In this document: piece by piece, positions 1 through 6,732 of the stretch
Layout: each line of letters opens with the position of its first letter
Position numbering within the stretch: the first letter of the stretch is position 1
IMG/VR virus record: IMGVR_UViG_3300008266_000308
Location: 1 to 30,711 of that record
DNA: 30,711 bases
Source: a virus
Strand: one strand, 5' to 3'
Translations under genes and position numbers: made by a program
The notes under the pieces: generated by a model
Databases searched by the model: none
What the model was told of the DNA's origin: nothing
What the model saw: the letters and a program-made list of their open reading frames with translations, nothing else

Positions 1-1
1 T

Positions 2-133
2 AAATCCACTGCACCTTACGTAAAAATTGTGTGGGACAACCATGCATCAGCTATGTTGCATGCACAGTCACGCATTTGTTTGGAAAAAGATTTACCTCAA
101 GTTACAGAAGATTATTTCACTACCCGAAACTAA
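2..133 (+). CDS. C-terminal 43 codons of an unidentified gene (truncated by window edge)
   Basis: Frame 2 is open from the left edge to a TAA at 131-133 and gives 43 residues beginning KSTAPYVKIVW and ending DYFTTRN. The composition is protein-like, and the stop lies two bases before the thyX ATG at 136, as expected of an upstream gene in the same operon. Its presence argues against longer thyX starts that would run through this stretch. I do not recognise the family from this tail; its place before thyX makes a nucleotide-metabolism role plausible but unproven. Confidence 0.6.
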   Translation, partial: KSTAPYVKIVWDNHASAMLHAQSRICLEKDLPQVTEDYFTTRN

Positions 134-135
134 TT

Positions 136-804
136 ATGGCTATTGAACTGGTCTGGGCTACACCCAATGCTGAACCTTTAATTACAAGGATGGCTCGCGT
201 TAGTAATCCATCTAACGCCGACAATCTTGAAACAGCTCCTAAGTTGTTACGTTATTTGATTAAACATAAACACTGGTCTCCATTTGAAATGGGATCCATG
301 TGTGTATCTATTCAAACGCAGCGTGACATTGCTGCACAAATACTTAGGCATAGATCATTCTCGTTTCAAGAATTCTCTACACGCTATGCCGTAGCTAATA
401 ACTACACAGTTCCAGAGTTTCGTCGTCAGGATACCAAGAATAAACAAAATTCATTTCATGATTTATCTGATGAAACAGTACGAGACTTAACTGAAAAAAC
501 AACTGAGTTGTTGGACCAGGTGTATGACTTATATCTACACATGCTTGAACAAGGTGTGGCCAAAGAAACTGCACGACGTATCCTTCCATTGTGTACAGAT
601 ACTCATATGTATATGACTGGAACGTTACGTAGTTGGATTCACTATCTACAGTTACGTTGCCATGAAGACACACAGCTTGAACATAGGTTAATTGCAAATA
701 GCATCCGCAATATTATCTGGGAACAATTCCCTGTTATTGCAGAGGCAGCGTTTGGTATTGAAACTAAACCTTATCAACCTACTAATGCACAAATCTATTT
801 TTGA
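136..804 (+). CDS. thyX: Flavin-dependent thymidylate synthase ThyX
   Basis: ThyX makes dTMP from dUMP with methylene-tetrahydrofolate as carbon donor and reduced FAD as hydride carrier, supplying thymidine for phage DNA synthesis. The 222-residue product carries the ThyX signature RHRx7S at residues 71-81 (RHRSFSFQEFS), followed by TRYA, which binds flavin and nucleotide. A second conserved stretch near residue 150 (ETARRILPL) and the HEDTQLEHR segment are also typical of the family. Length matches usual ThyX proteins (210-260 aa). The ATG at 136 is preferred over an in-frame ATG at 31 because an upstream gene ends at 133. It heads the replication module. The identification rests on motif recognition and is strong. 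Confidence 0.95.
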   Translation: MAIELVWATPNAEPLITRMARVSNPSNADNLETAPKLLRYLIKHKHWSPFEMGSMCVSIQTQRDIAAQILRHRSFSFQEFSTRYAVANNYTVPEFRRQDTKNKQNSFHDLSDETVRDLTEKTTELLDQVYDLYLHMLEQGVAKETARRILPLCTDTHMYMTGTLRSWIHYLQLRCHEDTQLEHRLIANSIRNIIWEQFPVIAEAAFGIETKPYQPTNAQIYF

Positions 805-828
805 TTATGGAACTTACATTTCAACTTA

Positions 829-934
829 GGGGAGCAGCCCCACGGTCATGACTCCGCAAGGCTGGTCACTTACCCACCAGGGGAAACTACAAAAACCCTG
901 ATGCCCCTTGGGCTGACGTAGTTCTGCTTCGCCC
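829..934 (+). ncRNA. Candidate structured RNA in the thyX-gp88 gap
   Basis: The 212-base gap after thyX has no convincing ORF but folds well by eye. AGCAG (833-837) pairs with CTGCT (924-928), and flanking GGG/CCC can extend this closing stem. Inside it, TGAC..CC-GCAA-GG..GTCA (about 848-869) forms a hairpin with a GNRA tetraloop. AACTAC (885-890) pairs with GTAGTT (918-923) around a GCCC-CTT-GGGC hairpin (903-913). GGGG at 880-883 could form a pseudoknot with CCCC at 904-907. This nested arrangement resembles a riboswitch, ribozyme or other cis RNA upstream of the Gp88-family gene. I could not match it to a known class. No energy calculation was made. Confidence 0.4.
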
Positions 935-954
935 ATCCCTACTGTATTATTAGT

Positions 955-972
955 ACGTCCTGGGTACGACGT
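955..972 (+). promoter_or_regulatory. Recurrent stem-loop, copy 1 of 4
   Basis: ACGTC and GACGT form a 5-bp stem around the 8-nt loop CTGGGTAC, directly followed by TAAACTGC. It lies 44 nt before the ATG of the Gp88-family gene. Three other copies lie upstream of genes at 4010, 5104 and 8409. Its function is unknown: promoter, operator, RNA-processing site or attenuator are all possible. Confidence 0.6.
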
Positions 973-1016
973 TAAACTGCCTATTAGTTTTGCTTATCAA
1001 TCAACTCAATTCAACC

Positions 1017-1790
1017 ATGACTCTCCTTAAGTTTTCGGTTGGCAATGCCAAGCTTGCTAACCGTTTGATTTTTAATCTGCCAGCAGGATACGCTTGTCCT
1101 CAAGCTGGTGTATGCAAGACGTTTGCAGACCGTGCCACAGGCAAGATCACCGATCTGCCTCAGCTAAATGGCACCACTGCAGAGGACTACCGCTGCTTTG
1201 CAGCCATGGCAGAAACCAGGCCCAACGTTCGTGCCGCACGATGGCACAATTGGGACTTGCTGCGTGAAGTAATGTATGAAGACACAGTGCAAACGGCAGC
1301 TGACTCCTTGTGTAATCTCATTGACAGATCATTGGATGCACAAGATTTCTATGATTTGATTCGTGTACATGAATCAGGTGACTTCTGGACCGAGCTTTAC
1401 ATGAAAGCATGGCTCAAGGTTGCCAAGAAAAGATCTAATCAAACATTTTATGCATACACTAAATCGTTGGGGATGTGGCTCTCATTGCAACAGGAAGTAC
1501 CAAGTAATTTCTACTTGACTGCTTCGCATGGCGGCACTCTTGATTATCTGCTGCCCAGGCATGCAGATGTATTCAAGCGTATTGCTTACGTTGTGTATAC
1601 AGAAGAAGAAGCCGAGGCCCTTGGCCTGGAGATTGACCATGATGACAGCCATTGCTTAGGCGATAAGCCTTTCGCATTGCTGGTCCATGGGTCTCAACGT
1701 GCTGGCTCTGCCGCAAGTAAGGCATTGTCTCAACGTAAGAAAGATGGGAAGTTTGTTGGTTACCATAAGGAAAAGCTTAAAGTGGCCTAA
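1017..1790 (+). CDS. Gp88-family conserved phage protein
   Basis: This 257-residue protein matches, by recall, the phage Gp88 family (named after a mycobacteriophage gene). Family-like landmarks in order are FSVGNAKL near the N-terminus, a cysteine cluster C27-C33-C60 around NLPAGYACPQAGVC and YRCFA, ARWHNWDLL (about 75-83), RVHESGDFW, FYAYTKSL, NFYLTASHGG, GLEIDHDDSH and FALLVHGSQRAGS near the C-terminus. No enzymatic activity is established for the family, but the conserved Cys and His residues suggest metal binding. The ATG at 1017 is preferred to an in-frame TTG at 990. The leader AACTCAATTCAACC just before it recurs almost exactly before the gene at 6733 and has no Shine-Dalgarno sequence. 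Confidence 0.8.
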   Translation: MTLLKFSVGNAKLANRLIFNLPAGYACPQAGVCKTFADRATGKITDLPQLNGTTAEDYRCFAAMAETRPNVRAARWHNWDLLREVMYEDTVQTAADSLCNLIDRSLDAQDFYDLIRVHESGDFWTELYMKAWLKVAKKRSNQTFYAYTKSLGMWLSLQQEVPSNFYLTASHGGTLDYLLPRHADVFKRIAYVVYTEEEAEALGLEIDHDDSHCLGDKPFALLVHGSQRAGSAASKALSQRKKDGKFVGYHKEKLKVA

Positions 1791-1804
1791 GGCCTCTTGC
1801 ATTT

Positions 1805-1841
1805 AAAGGAAGAGCGTATATCATTTATCCGTTCTTCCTTT
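1805..1841 (+). promoter_or_regulatory. 12-bp hairpin immediately upstream of the 1847 start codon
   Basis: AAAGGAAGAGCG (1805-1816) pairs along its whole length with CGTTCTTCCTTT (1830-1841), with one G-U pair and a 13-nt loop. It ends five bases before the ATG at 1847 and lacks a clear U-run. It may end upstream transcription, shield the mRNA end or control translation of the small gene that follows. Confidence 0.55.
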
Positions 1842-1846
1842 TCCTT

Positions 1847-2080
1847 ATGAGTTACGTTATTGCTATGTGGAAAGATGGTGTGCCATACGCCATTACAGCC
1901 TGTAATCAAACCAACTCTTTTCAATTAATTCCATTAGATTCAGATGTGGCTTTGAATAAAGCATTCAGCCATCCATATCGTGCGGGTGCTGCATCAATCT
2001 TGAATTGGATTCTAAAGAATGAAAGCATTGACAGTGCTGAAGATCTTTCCATCCAAGACGAAGGTCGCTTTCGTAAGTAA
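1847..2080 (+). CDS. Hypothetical protein, 77 aa
   Basis: A short ORF between the Gp88-family gene and polA encodes a 77-residue soluble protein starting MSYVIAMWKDGVPYAI. It has no signal peptide, membrane helix or motif that I recognise. It fills the gap neatly and lies 25 bases before polA, so it is probably co-transcribed. A strong hairpin sits directly before its start codon. Function unknown. Confidence 0.65.
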   Translation: MSYVIAMWKDGVPYAITACNQTNSFQLIPLDSDVALNKAFSHPYRAGAASILNWILKNESIDSAEDLSIQDEGRFRK

Positions 2081-2105
2081 ACATTGATTACGTTTGGATT
2101 AAATT

Positions 2106-3956
2106 ATGTCAACGCTTAAAGAATCTACATTTGCCATGCATCCTGGTGATGTAAATAAATGTTGGTTGATCGTTGATATTGAAACAGATAATCTGTATGA
2201 TGACGTTACGGTTGTCCACTGCGTTGTCATACATGATATCTGCAGAAACCAAACTTTTACTTACGGGCCTGACAATATTGATGCTGCTCTTCAGCATCTG
2301 GCTACCGGTGATGTACTCATTGGTCACAACTTAATTTTCTATGACATTCCAGTTCTGCAAAAGCTGCATTCAATTGACTGCAAATCACGCATTATCGACA
2401 CGTTAATTTGCACACGTTTAATCTGGCCCAAAGAAGTTCTCGATGGTCTTGACACAGAACAATATCCGCAGGTTCCACCGAAACTGCGAGGATCTGCATC
2501 GCTCAAAGCATGGGGCTATCGCCTTGCTGATTACAAAATTGAATTCAAAGATTTCAAAGAGTACTCAGAGGAAATGGCTGAGTACTGTAGGCAAGACGTT
2601 GCTATCACCTACAAATTACTTCAAAAGATCCAGGCAGAAAACTATTGTGAGGCAGCGCTCGCTCTTGAACACGACTTTGCTCTGGCAATTAACAAACAAA
2701 TTAGAGCAGGTTTTCCTTTTGATGTGGATGCAGCTCTTGATCTTGTGGATGATCTCCGAAGAAAAGAAGCTGAACTCGAAACTCAACTGAAGGAAATCTT
2801 TCCGCCAATCAAACACGAAACCATTTTCATTCCCAAAGTAAACAACAAGAACCGTGGCTATGTCAAAGGCGAACCGTTTACTAAAGTTTCGTATGAGACT
2901 TTTAACCCTGGCTCTCGCCAACAAATTGTTGATCGTCTACAAACAAAATACGGATGGGTACCTGAGAAAACTACTGAGAAAGGTAATCCTATTCTTGATG
3001 ATGACATACTTGCAGCTTTGCCCTACCCAGAGGCAGCGCCATTGGCTGAATATATGTTGATCAAGAAACGTCTTGGTCAAATTGCTGACGGTAACAATGC
3101 ATGGCTCAAGTTAGTAAACAACGAGACTAGTTGTATTCATGGTGATCTTGTTACTAACGGTTGTATCACTGGTCGCTGTGCTCACCGTAATCCAAATATG
3201 GGTCAGGTTCCTGCTGCCTATAGTCCTTACGGTAAAGAATGCCGTTCTTTATTCCATCCGCCCCAAGGATGGAACTTGATTGGCGTTGATGCCAAGGCAT
3301 TAGAACTTAGGTGCCTTGCTGGTTATCTTGCATTGTGGGACAACGGAGAGTACGCCAAACTTGTCATCAATCCAGAAGCTGACATCCATACAATTAACCA
3401 AGAACTATTTGGTGTGGCTACCAGGGATATCAGTAAGCGTTTACTGTATGGTTTGTTGTATGGCTGTGGTGCATTAAAAGCAGGCACCATTATTGATGCA
3501 AATGAAAAAGACGAAGTAGTTCTGCGTCAACAAGGAAGTGCTGCAATTAATTCATTTATGGATGGTGTGCCAGCACTGCGTAAGTTAAAGAACAAACTGT
3601 CAAATACAATTACGAATCGTGGTTACTTGCGTGGATTAGATGGACGTGCTTTGTATTGCAGATCGGAGTTCAAAGGATTGAATGTTCTGTTGCAATCTGC
3701 AGGTGCAATTCTTATGAAGCAAGTAGTCATTAACCTTCATGAAAATTTAAATGAACTTGGCTTGGTGCATGGACATGACTGGATGCAAAATGCTATGGTG
3801 CATGACGAAGTTCAACTCAGTTGCCCACCAGCATTGACAGCTACTGTCCAAGAGCAAGCCTTGAAAGCTTTCCCACAAGCCCAAGAGTTTTTTGGATTCC
3901 GTTGCAAGATTGAAGGCGACTCCAGGGTTGGCAACAACTGGTCTGAAACCCACTAA
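2106..3956 (+). CDS. PolA-family (T7-like) DNA polymerase with 3'-5' exonuclease
   Basis: Family A replicative DNA polymerase of 616 residues. The proofreading exonuclease domain has all three motifs: DIETD (D24/E26), GHNLIFYD (N75/D80) and YCRQD (Y160/D164). The polymerase domain has motif A GVDAKALELR (D395), motif B RDISKRLLYGLLYG (R440, K444, Y448, Y452) and motif C VHDEV (H566-D567-E568). There is no 5'-3' exonuclease domain, as in T7 gp5. Tyr448 aligns with E. coli Pol I Phe762 and T7 Tyr526, a state reported to be common in virulent phages, whereas Leu is linked to temperate-like ones. A later ATG at 2136 is also possible. It works with SSB and the primase-helicase in this window. Confidence 0.95.
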   Translation: MSTLKESTFAMHPGDVNKCWLIVDIETDNLYDDVTVVHCVVIHDICRNQTFTYGPDNIDAALQHLATGDVLIGHNLIFYDIPVLQKLHSIDCKSRIIDTLICTRLIWPKEVLDGLDTEQYPQVPPKLRGSASLKAWGYRLADYKIEFKDFKEYSEEMAEYCRQDVAITYKLLQKIQAENYCEAALALEHDFALAINKQIRAGFPFDVDAALDLVDDLRRKEAELETQLKEIFPPIKHETIFIPKVNNKNRGYVKGEPFTKVSYETFNPGSRQQIVDRLQTKYGWVPEKTTEKGNPILDDDILAALPYPEAAPLAEYMLIKKRLGQIADGNNAWLKLVNNETSCIHGDLVTNGCITGRCAHRNPNMGQVPAAYSPYGKECRSLFHPPQGWNLIGVDAKALELRCLAGYLALWDNGEYAKLVINPEADIHTINQELFGVATRDISKRLLYGLLYGCGALKAGTIIDANEKDEVVLRQQGSAAINSFMDGVPALRKLKNKLSNTITNRGYLRGLDGRALYCRSEFKGLNVLLQSAGAILMKQVVINLHENLNELGLVHGHDWMQNAMVHDEVQLSCPPALTATVQEQALKAFPQAQEFFGFRCKIEGDSRVGNNWSETH

Positions 3957-3961
3957 TTATT

Positions 3962-3977
3962 CGTCCCAGGTATGACG
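3962..3977 (+). promoter_or_regulatory. Recurrent stem-loop, copy 2 of 4
   Basis: CGTC and GACG pair around the 8-nt loop CCAGGTAT, followed by TTAAACTGC exactly as in copy 1. It sits in the polA-ssb gap, 32 nt before the ssb start. The loop carries CCAGG where the other copies have CCTGG. Confidence 0.6.
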
Positions 3978-4009
3978 TTAAACTGCTTTACACCTAACAT
4001 CTCGAACAC

Positions 4010-4819
4010 ATGAACTTTGTCTCTGTCTGCGCTCAAACAACCGAAGCACCTCGCGAGGTTTATATCAGCGCTACTTCTACTGCCATGCGTTGCAACGTAA
4101 TGTTGCCGCCTGTTGGTAACAAAGCACCCACTGCAATTGAACTCAATGTCTATGGTAAAAGTGCGGAGCGGTTTAGCCGTACTCCCAAGAACGCACAAAT
4201 TTACATTCATGGTGCCAAGCTACGTTTTGACTTGGAGACCAGGACGTATTCGTTACACGGCGGAGTCATTGCAACAGTCAATGATCAGTTTCCGATCTTT
4301 AATACCGTTATCCTTAGCGGTCGCTGCGTCAAGGACATCGATCAAGCGGATGCCCGTGCCTTCAAGACTACGGCGGATGGTTTGATGATTTGCAATCAAA
4401 CCCTTTCAGTTAACACTGGAAGGAATCAAGCAGATCTATTTAATTTCTACGCAATCAATTCAAATGAAGACAAGCTAAACAATGCTGAATTGTTGGTTAA
4501 CTTCACGCGTAAAGGTGTGGGCTTAACTATCCAGGGGCGATTGGTTACTGATGCTTGGGTTGATAAAGAATCCAGGGAGAAAAAACAAATCACCAAGATT
4601 CAACTGGTGTCCATGACGCTTGCACCTAAAGTAAGTGATGGACCCAAGCCCATCCAACCACAAACCACTGTGGTATCTGACAGCAATGTCAGCAGCCTGT
4701 GGGGCGGCAAGACGGCTGAAGATGAACCTGATCCCTGGACTAAGGCTTCTGGTGGTGGTCTGCCAGAGCTGCCAGGACAGTACGGCACAGCACCTGCACT
4801 GGAAGAAGAGCCGTTCTGA
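4010..4819 (+). CDS. ssb: Single-stranded DNA-binding protein with acidic C-terminal tip
   Basis: This 269-residue protein looks like a phage SSB. The first ~95 residues are rich in beta-strand patterns (VMLPPVGNK, AIELNVYGKSAERF, IYIHGAKLRFDLE). A second OB-like region follows (VILSGRCVKDID, DLFNFYAIN, LLVNFTRKGVGLTIQGRLV, ITKIQLVSMTLAP). It ends in a disordered Pro/Gly/Gln-rich linker and the acidic tip LEEEPF. That tip mimics the DDIPF tail with which bacterial SSBs recruit replication partners. Position between polA and other replication genes supports the role. The OB-fold assignment is by pattern, so I am fairly but not fully sure. Confidence 0.75.
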   Translation: MNFVSVCAQTTEAPREVYISATSTAMRCNVMLPPVGNKAPTAIELNVYGKSAERFSRTPKNAQIYIHGAKLRFDLETRTYSLHGGVIATVNDQFPIFNTVILSGRCVKDIDQADARAFKTTADGLMICNQTLSVNTGRNQADLFNFYAINSNEDKLNNAELLVNFTRKGVGLTIQGRLVTDAWVDKESREKKQITKIQLVSMTLAPKVSDGPKPIQPQTTVVSDSNVSSLWGGKTAEDEPDPWTKASGGGLPELPGQYGTAPALEEEPF

Positions 4820-5049
4820 TGGATTCCAGGATTGAATTTAAATATAAAGATGAAGACTTAACTGTCTCATTTGAGTCTCAAGGTGTGACTACGGATGAAG
4901 TGCTTGAACACTTTGTACGCTTTCTGCTTGGCATGGGCTATGCCCGTGAAAGCATCTATGAAGGCATGCAGGAAATTCTTGATGAGCACGAAGACTATCT
5001 TAAGAGTTGTGCCAAGTTGGATGTCAGTCCTTTACTTGACTTAAGCTAG
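4819..5049 (+). CDS. Hypothetical protein, 76 aa
   Basis: The ATG shares its A with the TGA stop of ssb (TGATG), so the gene is almost certainly translationally coupled to it. The 76-residue product is acidic and probably mostly helical (VLEHFVRFLLGMGYARESIYEG). There is no recognised domain. Coupling to SSB suggests a replication accessory role, but this is inference only. Translation ends just before stem-loop copy 3. Confidence 0.75.
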   Translation: MDSRIEFKYKDEDLTVSFESQGVTTDEVLEHFVRFLLGMGYARESIYEGMQEILDEHEDYLKSCAKLDVSPLLDLS

Positions 5050-5052
5050 GTC

Positions 5053-5071
5053 ACGTCCTGGAGGATGACGT
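5053..5071 (+). promoter_or_regulatory. Recurrent stem-loop, copy 3 of 4
   Basis: ACGTC and GACGT pair around the 9-nt loop CTGGAGGAT, followed by TAAAAGCC. It is 32 nt before the ATG at 5104. An in-frame ATG at 5065 falls inside this element and is therefore unlikely to be the start of the downstream gene. Confidence 0.6.
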
Positions 5072-5103
5072 TAAAAGCCTCATGCCTACACCCTAACTTG
5101 ATT

Positions 5104-6207
5104 ATGACTTCCACTCCGGTTGACATGATGAGTGAGGCTTGGATGGATTCCATGCAAGCTGAAACTAAAAAACCTGAACAATTCTTTAACCCTTCTACAA
5201 AAATGACTGTGAAGAAAACCTCTGCAATTGCTACTCGCGGGTTGGAATCCTTTAAGCTATTCCAAGCCAAAGAATTTGTATCGGGTTATCAAAACCTTGT
5301 TACTATTCAACCTCTCAATAAGTCCAAGACACGCGGCTGGTTCGTACGGAATTCGGACCTGGACACTTGTGGATGGTCAGCCACCGAAGCTGACTTTGAT
5401 AAGGGTTCAGTTCTCTGGGATTACAAGCAGACTTTTGGTGTTGCTCCCAATACTTCAGTTGAGGAAGGACTCAATTTCACTGCGCCTCGTCTCCAAATCC
5501 TTTTGCGTTCTCCCCTCATGGTTGAAGAAACCACTGGGATGCGTCAAACGATTGGTACGTTTGATAACCTTGAGGTCAAAGAACTTTGGGAAGCTGACAA
5601 AATTGCAGCAGACCTTGCCAACAGCAAGGGCGATATGTACAAGCGCAAGTACAGCGTTCGTACCAAATACTTGGTTTACATCCTTACCAAGGAGAATAAG
5701 CGGGCTCACAAAATCCCAATGGTTCTGACCCTGAAAGGGCTGAATGGTACTGATGTATCCGAGAAAGTAAAGCTGTACGAAAAAGAAATGTCCAAGTGTC
5801 TGAGCAAGGCACTGGATGCAGAAGTACCACTGAGTTTTAACGAAAAGTTCTATGCAACCACGGTGTTTGCACCTGTGCTTGCTAATGAGATGCGTGGTGC
5901 CAACAACGTTGAGATCTGCGCTATCGAATCGTTTGACATTCCTGATTACAGCGATCAGGAAACTGCAGTTGAGTCGCTCAGCCGTATGTCAATCCCTGAT
6001 GAAGATCGAGATTCCACTTGGAAATTCCAAGAGTTGTTCCAGGATTACATCAACCAACATTCCCGGCAAGATGCAGAGAAGTTGGGCGGTGCTTACGGAA
6101 TTAAAGCTGGGGTTGAAATCCTGCCCGCCATGCGTGGTGATGGGATGGAAATGAAAGCTCTGCAATCTGCTCGTGATCCCAACACAGGTGAGGACAGCAG
6201 CCTTTGA
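5104..6207 (+). CDS. Hypothetical protein, 367 aa, in the replication module
   Basis: A long well-formed gene that I cannot assign firmly. The product is soluble, with no signal or membrane segment. A central region (LVTIQPLNKSKTRGWFVRNSD, then CGWSATEADF) is reminiscent of the cyanobacterial DUF5895 family, but this is a weak recollection. The C-terminus (about 300-367) is charged and probably helical. It follows ssb and its partner gene behind stem-loop copy 3, so a role in DNA metabolism, perhaps single-strand annealing or recombination, is conceivable but not shown. ATG 5104 is preferred to ATG 5065, which lies within the stem-loop. Confidence 0.8.
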   Translation: MTSTPVDMMSEAWMDSMQAETKKPEQFFNPSTKMTVKKTSAIATRGLESFKLFQAKEFVSGYQNLVTIQPLNKSKTRGWFVRNSDLDTCGWSATEADFDKGSVLWDYKQTFGVAPNTSVEEGLNFTAPRLQILLRSPLMVEETTGMRQTIGTFDNLEVKELWEADKIAADLANSKGDMYKRKYSVRTKYLVYILTKENKRAHKIPMVLTLKGLNGTDVSEKVKLYEKEMSKCLSKALDAEVPLSFNEKFYATTVFAPVLANEMRGANNVEICAIESFDIPDYSDQETAVESLSRMSIPDEDRDSTWKFQELFQDYINQHSRQDAEKLGGAYGIKAGVEILPAMRGDGMEMKALQSARDPNTGEDSSL

Positions 6208-6462
6208 TTAGGTAACGTCGGGGTTTGTTAAGTCTGTTGCATCAACTGCAACATTGTTAAAGATAAACATATCTTGAACCAAGCCCCGAATAATTCCTTG
6301 CCTTTGAGTAGCAATCCTCGCCAAGAGGGTTGCTACTTCTTTTAAGGTACTTACCGAGTTACATTCTTCTATGGTTCGTTTGATTTTCTCTTCCCAAAAC
6401 TTATCCTCCATTGAGGGTTCGATTTGGAATTTCTGTAACGGTACGTATTTAATCTCGTTCAT
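6208..6462 (-). CDS. Hypothetical minus-strand protein, 84 aa
   Basis: A minus-strand gene lying tail to tail with the 367-aa gene; the stop codons are adjacent at 6207/6208. The 84-residue product starts MNEIKYVPLQ and is largely helical and charged (KFWEEKIKRTIEECNSV, then TLLARIATQRQGIIRGL). The repeated helix pattern and position suggest a real gene rather than a shadow, and I have an impression of similar proteins in cyanophages. A longer in-frame start at 6534 would overlap the plus-strand gene at 6506. Function unknown. Confidence 0.6.
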   Translation of the reverse strand: MNEIKYVPLQKFQIEPSMEDKFWEEKIKRTIEECNSVSTLKEVATLLARIATQRQGIIRGLVQDMFIFNNVAVDATDLTNPDVT

Positions 6463-6505
6463 TTGATTGAAGCGTACAGTTAATTCTACTTCTACACTAA
6501 ATGTT

Positions 6506-6709
6506 ATGAACAACCAGGAAAAAGCTGCAATCAAAGCGGGTAGTACAGCTGCTCTTATTGGAGGGGCCGTTGCTCTTGCCGTTGCCCATCCGCTGACATG
6601 GGCTGCCTTAATTTACGGCACCTATAAGATTGGCAAGAATGCGTACCGACAGGCCGCACCTCGTGGTACTGTGGTCCAGGATCAAGGCGACGAACACCTG
6701 TTCATCTAA
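6506..6709 (+). CDS. Small membrane protein, 67 aa
   Basis: The 67-residue product starting MNNQEKAAIKAGSTAAL has one long hydrophobic stretch, with Gly/Ala-rich LIGGAVALAVAHPLTWAALI at about 15-34. A positively charged segment (YKIGKNAYRQAAPR) and an acidic tail follow. This predicts one or two membrane helices with the C-terminus inside. It opens a plus-strand run after the lone minus gene. A small holin- or anti-holin-like role is possible, but the lysis genes lie elsewhere. Start chosen at ATG 6506; upstream in-frame TTG 6467 is less likely. Confidence 0.65.
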   Translation: MNNQEKAAIKAGSTAALIGGAVALAVAHPLTWAALIYGTYKIGKNAYRQAAPRGTVVQDQGDEHLFI

Positions 6710-6732
6710 TCCATTTCAAACTCAATTCAATC

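Noticed and set aside
395-697. 100-codon minus-strand ORF over thyX
   Set aside because: Antisense to an intact ThyX with complete motifs; no start context and no domain.
829-934. tRNA, tmRNA or group I intron in the gap after thyX
   Set aside because: No T-loop TTCRA motif, no CCA end with acceptor pairing, and no group I P7/S conserved cores were found; thyX is uninterrupted.
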